Below are positions 1 to 8,427 of a stretch of 35,063 nt of DNA, in pieces. The notes under the pieces are model-generated. The model was not told where the DNA came from, ran no database searches, and saw only the letters and a list, made by a program, of their open reading frames with translations. The number at the start of each line of letters is the position of its first letter. Positions within the stretch are counted from its first letter, which is position 1. Both the position numbers and the translations under genes were made by a program. Source of the stretch: an uncultured Bacteroidota bacterium (GTDB lineage Bacteria > Bacteroidota > Bacteroidia > AKYH767-A > OLB10); contig CAIRUC010000041.1 in assembly GCA_903881665.1 (NCBI GenBank), forward strand, positions 1-35,063, read 5' to 3'.

Positions 1-1
1 C

Positions 2-568
2 AATTTTAAAAAATATAAACACCCAATTGAAATTGAACAATCAGGATTAATTCAAGTTCGCTCAATTTCGGATAGGGATACCGTTATGTTGTTCCGTAAT
101 TTTAATATAGCACCTTCTAGTGGTTGTAATGTGAAACTGTTAACCAATACAAAAGGGGCATATGCAAATCCTACTTCTACACTTACCGATGGAATTATTG
201 GTGATTATCCTTGGAGTGGAAAACAATGGTTAGGATGGATTGGTAAGGATGCTGTTTTAGAATTAGATCTTGGAGATAATTTTAATGTTGATAGTGTGCA
301 AGTTTGGCTCCTCGATGAACCTTCAAGTTGGATTCATGCTCCAAGTGCCGTTTATTTGCAGAATGATTCAGCACAAGCAATTACTGTTGTATTGGGCAAA
401 AATGCCGTTAATCATACAACAGTGATGGGGCCGCTACTTACTTCTAACTTGAAAGTTACTATGAAGTCAATAGGTAAAAACCCTGTCGGTACAAATGGCG
501 CTGGTGAAAATGGTTGGCTTTTTGTTTCTGAAATTTTAGTCTACGGACATAAATATACAAATGAATAA
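2..568 (+). CDS. C-terminal part of a secreted glycoside hydrolase, probably GH20 beta-N-acetylhexosaminidase (5' end outside window)
   Basis: The frame is open from base 2, so this is the 3' end of a longer gene and the first in-frame ATG at 86 is not a real start. The first ~30 residues (FKKYKHPIEIEQSG, then IQVRS) look like the end of a chitobiase/hexosaminidase C-terminal (Fn3-like) domain. The rest resembles a galactose-binding F5/8 type C domain: LTDGIIGD, then W-x-GWIGKDAVLELDLG, and a final GWLFVSEILVYG. In Bacteroidota this module pair commonly ends GH20 hexosaminidases, and the GH92 gene downstream carries the same pair, so GH92 or another glycosidase is also possible. The catalytic domain is not visible, so the activity is inferred from tail and context. 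The stop codon overlaps the next ATG by one base (TAATG), which suggests translational coupling. Confidence 0.65.
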   Translation, partial: NFKKYKHPIEIEQSGLIQVRSISDRDTVMLFRNFNIAPSSGCNVKLLTNTKGAYANPTSTLTDGIIGDYPWSGKQWLGWIGKDAVLELDLGDNFNVDSVQVWLLDEPSSWIHAPSAVYLQNDSAQAITVVLGKNAVNHTTVMGPLLTSNLKVTMKSIGKNPVGTNGAGENGWLFVSEILVYGHKYTNE

Positions 569-3069
569 TGATTAATCCTTTTAACGGTAGAAGACTTTTA
601 AAACAATTTTTTTTGCTGCTGGCAATTGTTTTATTTTCTAACTTGAATGGATCTGCTCAAAATGCAACTACACTTTCGAATTGGAAATATTTTAGCACGG
701 TTAAAAATAAGTGGATTACTGCCACCGTTCCTGGGGCTATTCAATGCGACTTAATGGATCATGAAATAATTGACAATCCGTTTAATGATCCCGGCTATGA
801 ATTGTCGTCAAAAATTTCTTCTTCATCGCACAACTATCAAACTATTTTTAGTTGCACTAAGCAGGAATTATTGATGGAAAATGCGTTTTTAGATTTTCAA
901 GGAATTGATACCTATGCTGAAGTTTTTTTAAATGGCGAAAAGATTTTTATTGCCGACAATATGTTTCGTAATTGGTATATAGATGTTAAGTATTTGCTTA
1001 AACAAAAAAATATTTTAAATGTTCATTTTTTGAATTTAGATTCTATTGAATCTTCAAAAATGAAATCACTTCCTTATCAATTGCCAGAAGGCGCACGTGT
1101 TTTTACAAGGAAAGCCCAATATCAATATGGTTGGGACTTCTCCGCTAAAGTAAAAACGGTAGGAATTTGGAAGCCAGTAACGCTCTTATTTCATAATGGA
1201 GCATTTATAACCGACGTTTTTGTAAATACCATTTCAAGTACTTCCGCTTTGTTTATGGCCACAGCGGAAGTTCATTTAATGGCAAGTCATGATGAATCTT
1301 TGTTGCTTTCGTTTGTGATTCAAGAAAATTTATTGCCGTTTGATAGCATTGTGAATGTTAAAAAGGGGAATAATACGATTCGAGTTCCTTTTTCAATTGC
1401 TAATCCTCAATTATGGAATGTGGATGGGATTGGAGAATCACTTTTGTATACATTAAAAGTAACTGCGCCATTTAATGCAACGGTATTTAGAAAGTTCGGA
1501 TGCCGTGAAATTATTTTGCATCAAGAGAAAGATTCAATTGGCTCTTCCTTTTATTTTACGATAAATGGGAAACGAAAATTTATTAAAGGAAGTAACATCG
1601 TTCCTCCCGATCTTTTTCCTTCGCGGGTGAGTGATGATGTGTATGAACGGCTTGTATTGCAAGCAAAAAATGCAAATATGAATATGCTCCGCATTTGGGG
1701 TGGTGGGTATTACTTCCCAGATTCTTTTTATGATTATTGCGACCGCTACGGAATTATGATCTGGCAAGATTTTATGTTCGGTTGTGCTATGTATCCCGGC
1801 GATAGTGCGTTTATGAATACTACAAAGCATGAAATTATGGAGCAGGTAAATAGATTGAAATCACATCCTTCCATGGCGCTTTTTTGTGGTAATAACGAGA
1901 GTGATGAGGGCTGGAAAAATTGGGGTTGGCAAGATTTGTTTAAATATAGTTCTGCCGATTCAACAACGATAGCTAACGACTATAAAAAATTGTTTGAAGT
2001 ATTGATTCCGCAGGTGATTGATTCATTGGCGCCAGCTATTTTTTACTATCCATCTTCTCCTAAAAATGGATGGGGACGAAAGCAAAGTTTAACGGAGGGC
2101 GATTGTCATTATTGGGGTGTTTGGTGGGGCTTCGAACCGTTTGCGAATTATAACAAAAAAGTAGGACGATTTATGAGTGAATTCGGGTTTCAAGGATTTC
2201 CTGATTTAAGTTTCTTGAAAAAATATGTTTCTAAATGTGATACGAACGATCTTTCTTTTCGATATCATCAGCAACATATTCGCGGATTTGAAACGATTAA
2301 TACGTATATGCTACGAGATTATCCTGTTTCTGATTCTTTTCCCGATTATGCCTATGTTTCGCAATTAATGCAAGCCGATGAAATAGAAATTACGGCATTA
2401 AACCATCGCATGCATTATCCGTATTGTAGCGGTACATTATACTGGCAGTTGAATGATAGTTGGCCTTCAATTTCATGGAGTAGTATTGATTATGCATTGC
2501 ATCCGAAATTGCTGTATTATAGAATGAAAAAAGCATATGCTCAGCAGGCAATGGTATGCGATACTTCCAATGGAAAGCGACTTTTGAATATTCATTATGA
2601 AGGAAGTAAACGGAAACCTTATTTATTGCGGTTGTCAAAATGTGCTAGCAATACAAATGAGTCATCATTAAATTTAGAAACGAAGGTTATTAATTTGTTT
2701 CCCGATTCTGTTCAAACATTCCCAATTCTTGATTTTACACCAGATAAAAATAAAAATATAGTTTATCGATTTACATTAACGGAGCTCAATGATACTATAT
2801 CTGAAACTGATTGTTATTTGTTCAATTCTTCCCCAAAAGAACTGCCGCTTTTAAATGCTGATGTGAATTTGAAGATTATCGGTAAACAATTATTAGAAGT
2901 TTCTTCCAATCGATTTACCTATGGTGTTTATCTTTATGATGATGCTCATCAATGCGTTTTTAGTAATAACGGATTTCATTTATTCCCAGGAGAAAAAAAA
3001 ATTATTTCAATCACAGGAAATACTGCTCTTGTGAAGGTGAAATGCTTGAATAATATTGCTCGTCCGTAA
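568..3069 (+). CDS. GH2 beta-mannosidase, secreted
   Basis: An 833-residue protein with a Sec signal peptide (hydrophobic core about residues 12-25, SAQ cleavage site near 31). It has the GH2 order: sugar-binding jelly roll (~35-210), Ig-like domain (~215-310), TIM barrel (~320-600) and C-terminal beta domains. The proposed acid/base is E444 in FCGNNESDEG and the proposed nucleophile E538 in FMSEFGFQG, both typical of GH2 beta-mannosidases. The family removes terminal beta-1,4-linked mannose, which in N-glycans is the single core Man-beta-GlcNAc residue. Location is probably periplasmic or outer-membrane side. The start overlaps the upstream stop by one base, and the GH92 gene follows after about 90 bases. 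A plant-type mannosylglycoprotein endo-beta-mannosidase is an alternative within the same fold. Confidence 0.88.
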   Translation: MINPFNGRRLLKQFFLLLAIVLFSNLNGSAQNATTLSNWKYFSTVKNKWITATVPGAIQCDLMDHEIIDNPFNDPGYELSSKISSSSHNYQTIFSCTKQELLMENAFLDFQGIDTYAEVFLNGEKIFIADNMFRNWYIDVKYLLKQKNILNVHFLNLDSIESSKMKSLPYQLPEGARVFTRKAQYQYGWDFSAKVKTVGIWKPVTLLFHNGAFITDVFVNTISSTSALFMATAEVHLMASHDESLLLSFVIQENLLPFDSIVNVKKGNNTIRVPFSIANPQLWNVDGIGESLLYTLKVTAPFNATVFRKFGCREIILHQEKDSIGSSFYFTINGKRKFIKGSNIVPPDLFPSRVSDDVYERLVLQAKNANMNMLRIWGGGYYFPDSFYDYCDRYGIMIWQDFMFGCAMYPGDSAFMNTTKHEIMEQVNRLKSHPSMALFCGNNESDEGWKNWGWQDLFKYSSADSTTIANDYKKLFEVLIPQVIDSLAPAIFYYPSSPKNGWGRKQSLTEGDCHYWGVWWGFEPFANYNKKVGRFMSEFGFQGFPDLSFLKKYVSKCDTNDLSFRYHQQHIRGFETINTYMLRDYPVSDSFPDYAYVSQLMQADEIEITALNHRMHYPYCSGTLYWQLNDSWPSISWSSIDYALHPKLLYYRMKKAYAQQAMVCDTSNGKRLLNIHYEGSKRKPYLLRLSKCASNTNESSLNLETKVINLFPDSVQTFPILDFTPDKNKNIVYRFTLTELNDTISETDCYLFNSSPKELPLLNADVNLKIIGKQLLEVSSNRFTYGVYLYDDAHQCVFSNNGFHLFPGEKKIISITGNTALVKVKCLNNIARP

Positions 3070-3162
3070 TTATTCTATTGCGTTTTCGGATTCTTTGCAT
3101 ATTTTTTTCCTCATTTTTAACGAATCTTTTATTTTCTGATAGTTATGTATTACTTTTCCGAC

Positions 3163-6129
3163 ATGAATAAGCAACTACTTTCGATTTTCGGTCTGATATT
3201 GATTTTAGCCGGCCAAGATTTAAAAGGCCAAGATTGGTCATCTTATGTAGAGTCGAAAGATCAGAATTGGTCATCCTTTGTAAGTCCTCTTATTGGTACT
3301 GGAGGTGTTGGGCATACTTATCCCGGTGCAACAGTTCCTTTTGGCATGGTGCAGTTAAGTCCCGATACTCGTCGCGATGGAAGCTGGGAAGGTTGTGCAG
3401 GATATTATTATCCGGATACTTTAATATATGGATTTTCGCATACGCATTTAAGCGGAACGGGATGCAGCGATTATGGGGATGTATTAACAATTCCTTGTAA
3501 CGATGAAGTGAATTTTAAACCTGAAATGTATGCGTCTGCATTTTCGCATTCCACCGAAATATCAACTCCAGGATATTATGCGGTTACATTGTCCGATAAT
3601 AATATTCGGTGTGAAATGACTGCTACTACGCGTACAGGAATGCAACGCTATTCTTATCCAAAAAATGTTAACCCTACAGTTTTACTCGATTTAGTTCATC
3701 GCGATTTTGTTTTAGGATCTTCTTTGAAGTTCGTTAATGATCATTGCATTGAAGGAAGTAGGAGAAGCGAAGCATGGGCTCGAAATCAATTGATTTATTT
3801 TTCAATGGAATTTTCTCGTCCGATAGAAAAAATAGTGGTTGAAGGAAAAGATAATCCATTATTAGTTGGCGATTCGTTAGATAATAAATCAATTCGCATT
3901 GCTATTTATTTTAAGAAAACAAAATCGAATATTATTTTAGTAAGAAGTGGTATTTCAACAGTTAGTGAATCGAATGCTCATTTGAATGTAGTGAAAGAGA
4001 ATAATAGTTGGGATTTCGAAATGGTTCAAAGTCATGCTCGATCAGCTTGGAATAATGAATTAGGTAAAATTGAAGTGATAGGAGGTAATAAAAAAAGCCT
4101 AACGAATTTTTACACGGCACTTTATCATACCATGATTGTTCCGAATGTGTTATCGGATGTGGATGGCCGTTATCGTGGACGAGATACTAAAGTGCATACT
4201 GCAGAGGGCTATACTCAGTATTCGGTTTTTAGTTTGTGGGATACTTTCCGTGCAGCACATCCATTGTATGCATTAATTGATCGAAAACGTACTCGCGATT
4301 ACATTAAAACATTTTTAGCTCAGTATGAGCAAGGTGGTCGATTGCCTGTATGGGAATTGATGTCGAATGAAACAGATTGCATGATTGGTTATCATAGTGT
4401 TTCTGTAATTGCAGATGCGATGTCGAAAGGAATTACAGATTTTGATGTGAAGGAAGCATATGAAGCGATGAAAAAAAGTTCGAATTGGAATCACCTCGGA
4501 TTGCTAATGTTTAATAGAAATAATTTTCTACAGGTTGATGATGAGTCAGAGTCGGTTTCTAAAGCACTCGAATACGCATACGACGATTGGTGCATTGCCC
4601 AGGTGGCGCGTACCATAAATAATGCTTCTGAAGCGGCAGCATACGATTTGCGCGCTACTTCTTACATCAATCAATATGATGCATCAACTGGATTTATGCG
4701 TCCGCGAAGAAACGGTACATGGTTTTCTCCATTCGATCCGCGCGAAGTGAATAATCATTATACTGAAGCCAATAGTTATCAATATTCTTTCTTTGTTCCT
4801 CAAGATATTCCGGGCATGATTGATTTAATGGGCGGCGTTGAAGCAACCGATAAAAAACTCGACGGATTATTTACTGCTCCGAATTCTACAACGGGTCGTA
4901 CGCAAGCTGATATCACAGGCTTAATTGGTCAATATGCTCATGGTAATGAACCAAGTCACCATATGGCTTATTTATACGATTATATTGGTAAGCCTTGGAA
5001 GACACAAGCGTTGATTCATCAAATTGTAGATAGTCTTTATCATCCTGTTTATAATGGGTTGCCTGGAAATGAAGACTGCGGACAGATGTCGGCGTGGTTT
5101 GTATGGAGTGCATTAGGTTTTTACCCCGTTACTCCAGGAAGTCCTTATTATGCATTAGGAACTCCCTTGTTCGACAAGACAATTATTCATTTGGAAAATG
5201 GGAAGAAAATCGAATTAAATGCTAAACGTAAAGAGCCGGGTGCTTTTTATATTTGTGATTGGAAAATTGGCGGCGTTTCTCAGAATGGAAATATATTGAA
5301 CTTCGCCGATATCAGCAATGGTGCAACGATTGATTTTTCGCTCGAGAGTAATCCTGTTACTAACCGCGGTACTAGTGTCGAAACAATTCAGCGACTCGAT
5401 AAGTGGGCGTTTGTGCAAGCTCCTTTTATTAATACGGCTGCACGAAATTTTGCCGATAGTATGATGATTGAAATTACGGCAGCGCCAGGGGAGGAAATTT
5501 ATTATACGCTTGATGAGTATAGTGAGGATGGCCCAGTCAATAAATATGTGAAACCATTTTATATTTCTCAGTCTATTAAAGTCAATGCCTTTTGTAAAAT
5601 AGCCGACCGAAAAAGCGGCATTGTAACGGGTACGTATTACCGTTTAACGCATCCTAAATGGAAAGTTACTTTGTTAAGTAATTTAACAAAGCAGTATAGT
5701 GCCGAAGGACCTCAAAGTATGGTTGACGGTGTGTGGGGCTCGGCCGATTGGAGGAAAGGCGATTGGCATGGCTATCAGTCGCAGGATATGGTAGTGGATA
5801 TTGCTTTCGATAAAGCAGAAACAATTTCTTCTGTTCGTCCTGGTTTTTTACAAGATTCTCGTTCATGGATCATTATGCCCAAAAATATAAAAGTGAAGGT
5901 TTCGATGGATGGAGTAAATTGGATGGATGCTGGTGAAAAACAAACATCTGTTCGTCCGAATGATAATAATGTCCAGCTGTGGCGTCCTGTAATGACTTTA
6001 AATAATGTGAAAGCGAAATTCCTCAGATTTTCTGCAGAGAATTTTGGTGTATTGCCTGAGTGGCATGCGGGTGCGGGATTCGATGCGTTTATCTTTTGTG
6101 ATGAAATTGATGTTACTACAATAAAATAA
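3163..6129 (+). CDS. GH92 alpha-mannosidase with chitobiase-like and F5/8C tail domains, secreted
   Basis: The GH92 signature is clear: SPLIGTGGVGHTYPGATVPF near the N-terminus and PFGMVQLSPDT after it. The acidic active-site region includes E596 in HGNEPSHHMAYLYD and E637-D638 in PGNEDCGQMSAWFVWSALGF (numbered from 3163). GH92 enzymes are calcium-dependent exo-alpha-mannosidases that trim alpha-1,2/1,3/1,4/1,6-linked mannose from N-glycans; linkage cannot be read here. After the catalytic domain (ends ~residue 735) come a chitobiase C-terminal-like domain (~745-840, EEIYYTLDEYSEDGP) and an F5/8C domain (~845-988). An ATG at 3145 is in frame, but the ATG at 3163 puts MNKQLLSIFGLILILAG first, a normal signal peptide, so that start is preferred. 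At 988 residues it is longer than the two-domain core because of the tail. Confidence 0.93.
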   Translation: MNKQLLSIFGLILILAGQDLKGQDWSSYVESKDQNWSSFVSPLIGTGGVGHTYPGATVPFGMVQLSPDTRRDGSWEGCAGYYYPDTLIYGFSHTHLSGTGCSDYGDVLTIPCNDEVNFKPEMYASAFSHSTEISTPGYYAVTLSDNNIRCEMTATTRTGMQRYSYPKNVNPTVLLDLVHRDFVLGSSLKFVNDHCIEGSRRSEAWARNQLIYFSMEFSRPIEKIVVEGKDNPLLVGDSLDNKSIRIAIYFKKTKSNIILVRSGISTVSESNAHLNVVKENNSWDFEMVQSHARSAWNNELGKIEVIGGNKKSLTNFYTALYHTMIVPNVLSDVDGRYRGRDTKVHTAEGYTQYSVFSLWDTFRAAHPLYALIDRKRTRDYIKTFLAQYEQGGRLPVWELMSNETDCMIGYHSVSVIADAMSKGITDFDVKEAYEAMKKSSNWNHLGLLMFNRNNFLQVDDESESVSKALEYAYDDWCIAQVARTINNASEAAAYDLRATSYINQYDASTGFMRPRRNGTWFSPFDPREVNNHYTEANSYQYSFFVPQDIPGMIDLMGGVEATDKKLDGLFTAPNSTTGRTQADITGLIGQYAHGNEPSHHMAYLYDYIGKPWKTQALIHQIVDSLYHPVYNGLPGNEDCGQMSAWFVWSALGFYPVTPGSPYYALGTPLFDKTIIHLENGKKIELNAKRKEPGAFYICDWKIGGVSQNGNILNFADISNGATIDFSLESNPVTNRGTSVETIQRLDKWAFVQAPFINTAARNFADSMMIEITAAPGEEIYYTLDEYSEDGPVNKYVKPFYISQSIKVNAFCKIADRKSGIVTGTYYRLTHPKWKVTLLSNLTKQYSAEGPQSMVDGVWGSADWRKGDWHGYQSQDMVVDIAFDKAETISSVRPGFLQDSRSWIIMPKNIKVKVSMDGVNWMDAGEKQTSVRPNDNNVQLWRPVMTLNNVKAKFLRFSAENFGVLPEWHAGAGFDAFIFCDEIDVTTIK

Positions 6130-6141
6130 AAAAACAGAACG

Positions 6142-6678
6142 ATGGCTAAAAGTTATACAAATAATGAAACAAAGTTTAGAGGAGGAATCATTTCTCTTTT
6201 AGTAATTTCTTTTGCAGTAATTGGGATGCTCTTCAATAATGAAAATTATTCGAATGGAGAACGTATCGGATACGTTACTAAGTTTTCTCACAAAGGGCAA
6301 TTCTGGAAATCATGGGAAGGCGAATTAAATCTTACGCAAACAGGAATGAATACAAGTTCAACTTTTGATTTCTCAATTGATAATGATAAAAATTTATCTG
6401 CTGTAATTGCAACTATTGATGAAGCGGTAAATAAAGGATGGAAAGTAAAGCTAACATATCATGAGGTTAACTTTAAAAATTGGTTTAGCAATAGAGGCGA
6501 AACTGATTATTTTGTGGAGAATATTGTTGTGCTCGACAAAAAGACTCCAGGATCTAATTCGGTAAGCGGAGCAGAGGATTTAAAGGGGCATGTAATCGAT
6601 ACGGTTTATGTTGTTATTGATAAGACTGAATTGCAACAGCAATTAAAAACGAAAAAAGCAACAATCAATTTAAAATAA
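6142..6678 (+). CDS. conserved-looking hypothetical protein with N-terminal membrane anchor
   Basis: A 178-residue protein whose function I do not recognise. Residues ~15-32 (GIISLLVISFAVIGMLF) form one hydrophobic segment that is either a signal anchor or an uncleaved signal peptide. It is followed by a basic/aromatic beta-rich region with NGERIGYVTKFSHKG and WKSWEGELNLTQTG. Similar short proteins carrying a G-x-x-x-KFS-x-KG...W-x-EGEL pattern occur in Bacteroidota as unannotated or mis-annotated proteins; this is from memory and not checked. It lies 12 bases after the GH92 stop and 32 bases before glycosylasparaginase, on the same strand, so it is probably cotranscribed with the glycan operon. 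It has no visible catalytic motif or cysteines. Real gene status is well supported by length and spacing; function is unknown. Confidence 0.75.
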   Translation: MAKSYTNNETKFRGGIISLLVISFAVIGMLFNNENYSNGERIGYVTKFSHKGQFWKSWEGELNLTQTGMNTSSTFDFSIDNDKNLSAVIATIDEAVNKGWKVKLTYHEVNFKNWFSNRGETDYFVENIVVLDKKTPGSNSVSGAEDLKGHVIDTVYVVIDKTELQQQLKTKKATINLK

Positions 6679-6710
6679 TTAGTAAATAATATAATAGAAA
6701 AGAACAAAAA

Positions 6711-7748
6711 ATGGATCGTCGTAACTTTATTTTAAAGTCAATATTGGCATCTGGCGGATTAGTGGTGCTAAAGAATACTAACGGTTTAGCCTTGCCGAAA
6801 TATAATTCAATAGTAGAAACAGCAAAGAAACCAATGGTTATAAGTACCTGGGCTCCTAACGTGAAGGCGAATGCTGCTGCATGGGAAGTGTTGGTAAAGG
6901 GTGGTCGTAGTTTGGATGCTGTTGAAGCGGGTGTTCGTGTTCCTGAAGCTGACCCTAACGATACAAGTGTAGGGTATGGCGGTTTGCCCGATCGCGATGG
7001 TCATGTTACCCTAGATGCTTGCATAATGGATGAATTCGGTAATATTGGTTCGGTGATGGCGATCGAACATATTATGCATCCTATTTCTGTTGCTCGTTTA
7101 GTTATGGAAAAAACACCGCATGTTATTTTAGTAGGTAGTGGTGCGCTGAAATTTGCTCTCGAAAATGGATTTCAAAAGGAAAATTTACTTACTCCTAATG
7201 CCGAGAAAATTTGGAAGGAGTGGCTTAAGACTTCTAGGTATAACCCAATGGATACGATGAAACTTCTGCAAGAGCCAAAAGGCATTAAAGAAAAAGGAGG
7301 ACAAGGCAACCATGATACAATCGGAATGATTGCAATGGATGTGAATGGTAATATGAGTGGCGCATGTACTACTAGTGGAATGGCGTTTAAAATGCATGGT
7401 AGAGTAGGTGATTCTCCGGTTATTGGTGCAGGATTATTTGTAGATAATGAAGTGGGTGGCGCTACTGCTACCGGTGTTGGAGAAGAAGTGGTGCGCATTT
7501 GCGGCTCTCATACTATTGTTGAGGCCATGCGTTATGGTAAATCTCCATTAGAAGCGTGTAAAATAGGAGTGGAGAGAATGTATAAATTAAGAAAAGATAA
7601 AATTGCTGATATGCAAATCGGTTTCTTAGCAGTGAATAAAGCGGGAGATATTGGTGCTTATTCGTTGCGTAAAGGGTTTACGTATACGTATAAATTAGCC
7701 GATGGTATTGATGTTGTGAAGGAAGCTGAATTTATGCTTGAAAAATGA
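6711..7748 (+). CDS. glycosylasparaginase, N4-(beta-N-acetylglucosaminyl)-L-asparaginase
   Basis: An Ntn-hydrolase of 345 residues, the usual length for the bacterial family. It cleaves the amide bond between N-glycan GlcNAc and the asparagine side chain, releasing aspartate and a GlcNAc glycosylamine, and acts only after the peptide has been removed. The hallmark GNHDTIGMIAMD is present: the precursor should self-cleave between D202 and T203 to expose T203 as N-terminal nucleophile. The substrate-binding stretches GRVGDSPVIGAG and ATATGVGEE are intact. The N-terminus MDRRNFILKS resembles a twin-arginine signal, so export as a folded protein is possible (inference). Its last codons overlap the CutC-family start (ATGA), suggesting translational coupling. 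Position after mannosidases supports a role in the final step of N-glycan breakdown. Confidence 0.95.
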   Translation: MDRRNFILKSILASGGLVVLKNTNGLALPKYNSIVETAKKPMVISTWAPNVKANAAAWEVLVKGGRSLDAVEAGVRVPEADPNDTSVGYGGLPDRDGHVTLDACIMDEFGNIGSVMAIEHIMHPISVARLVMEKTPHVILVGSGALKFALENGFQKENLLTPNAEKIWKEWLKTSRYNPMDTMKLLQEPKGIKEKGGQGNHDTIGMIAMDVNGNMSGACTTSGMAFKMHGRVGDSPVIGAGLFVDNEVGGATATGVGEEVVRICGSHTIVEAMRYGKSPLEACKIGVERMYKLRKDKIADMQIGFLAVNKAGDIGAYSLRKGFTYTYKLADGIDVVKEAEFMLEK

Positions 7749-8422
7749 TCGGCACTCTTGAATTAGCAGTTTTTAATGCAGCTTCCGTTCAGGTAGCTTT
7801 TGATTGTAGCGTAGATCGTATTGAATTGTGCAGCAATTATTCAGTAGGAGGTGTTACTCCTTTGTTTTCTGAATTTATTAATGCAAGAAAAGTATTCAAG
7901 AAAAATATATTTGTAATGATTCGCTCGCGTCCCGGCGATTTCGTTTTTTCAGATATTGAGTTTTCGGAAATGATGGAGGCAATGGCGTCATTTAAATTAG
8001 CGGGTGCCGATGGATTTGTAGCCGGATTTTTAAATGCTGATAAAACCGTGAATAAGCTTCAAACAAAAATGTTTGTTGATGCTTGCGCTCCTTTACCTGT
8101 TACTTTTCATCGTGCAATTGATGCGTGTGAAAATTATTTTGAGGCCGTATCCCATGTAGTTGATTGCGGTGTAAAAAGAATTTTGTCAACGGGAACCGCT
8201 CTTTCTGCTTTTGAAGGGAAAGTAATGTTAAATGTAATTCAGCAAAAATATTTTGATCGATTGATTGTGGTTGCTGGCGGAAATGTGCGTTCTCAGGGAT
8301 TATCTACTTTTTTGACGGATGGTAGTGTAACTGAAATTCATTCTGCAGCAATAACGATGAAGGGAAGCGATGTAGCAGATGCTGTTGAGGTAAACAATCT
8401 AATTCGGTTGCTGAAAAAATAA
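7745..8422 (+). CDS. cutC: CutC-family TIM-barrel protein
   Basis: A 225-residue protein with the CutC pattern: an N-terminal ELAVFN strand, DRIELCSNYSVGGVTP, FVMIRSRPGDF, PVTFHRAID, KRILSTGTA, VVAGGNV and TEIHSAA. CutC was named for copper tolerance in E. coli, but the direct copper role is disputed and the fold is a TIM barrel that looks enzymatic. It has no signal peptide, so it should be cytoplasmic, unlike the exported hydrolases before it. The four-base ATGA overlap with glycosylasparaginase places it firmly in the glycan operon and suggests a role in handling a released sugar or glycosylamine (inference). The protein is slightly shorter than many family members (about 240-250). Family membership is certain enough; the biochemical role is not. 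Confidence 0.88.
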   Translation: MIGTLELAVFNAASVQVAFDCSVDRIELCSNYSVGGVTPLFSEFINARKVFKKNIFVMIRSRPGDFVFSDIEFSEMMEAMASFKLAGADGFVAGFLNADKTVNKLQTKMFVDACAPLPVTFHRAIDACENYFEAVSHVVDCGVKRILSTGTALSAFEGKVMLNVIQQKYFDRLIVVAGGNVRSQGLSTFLTDGSVTEIHSAAITMKGSDVADAVEVNNLIRLLKK

Positions 8423-8427
8423 TTGCA

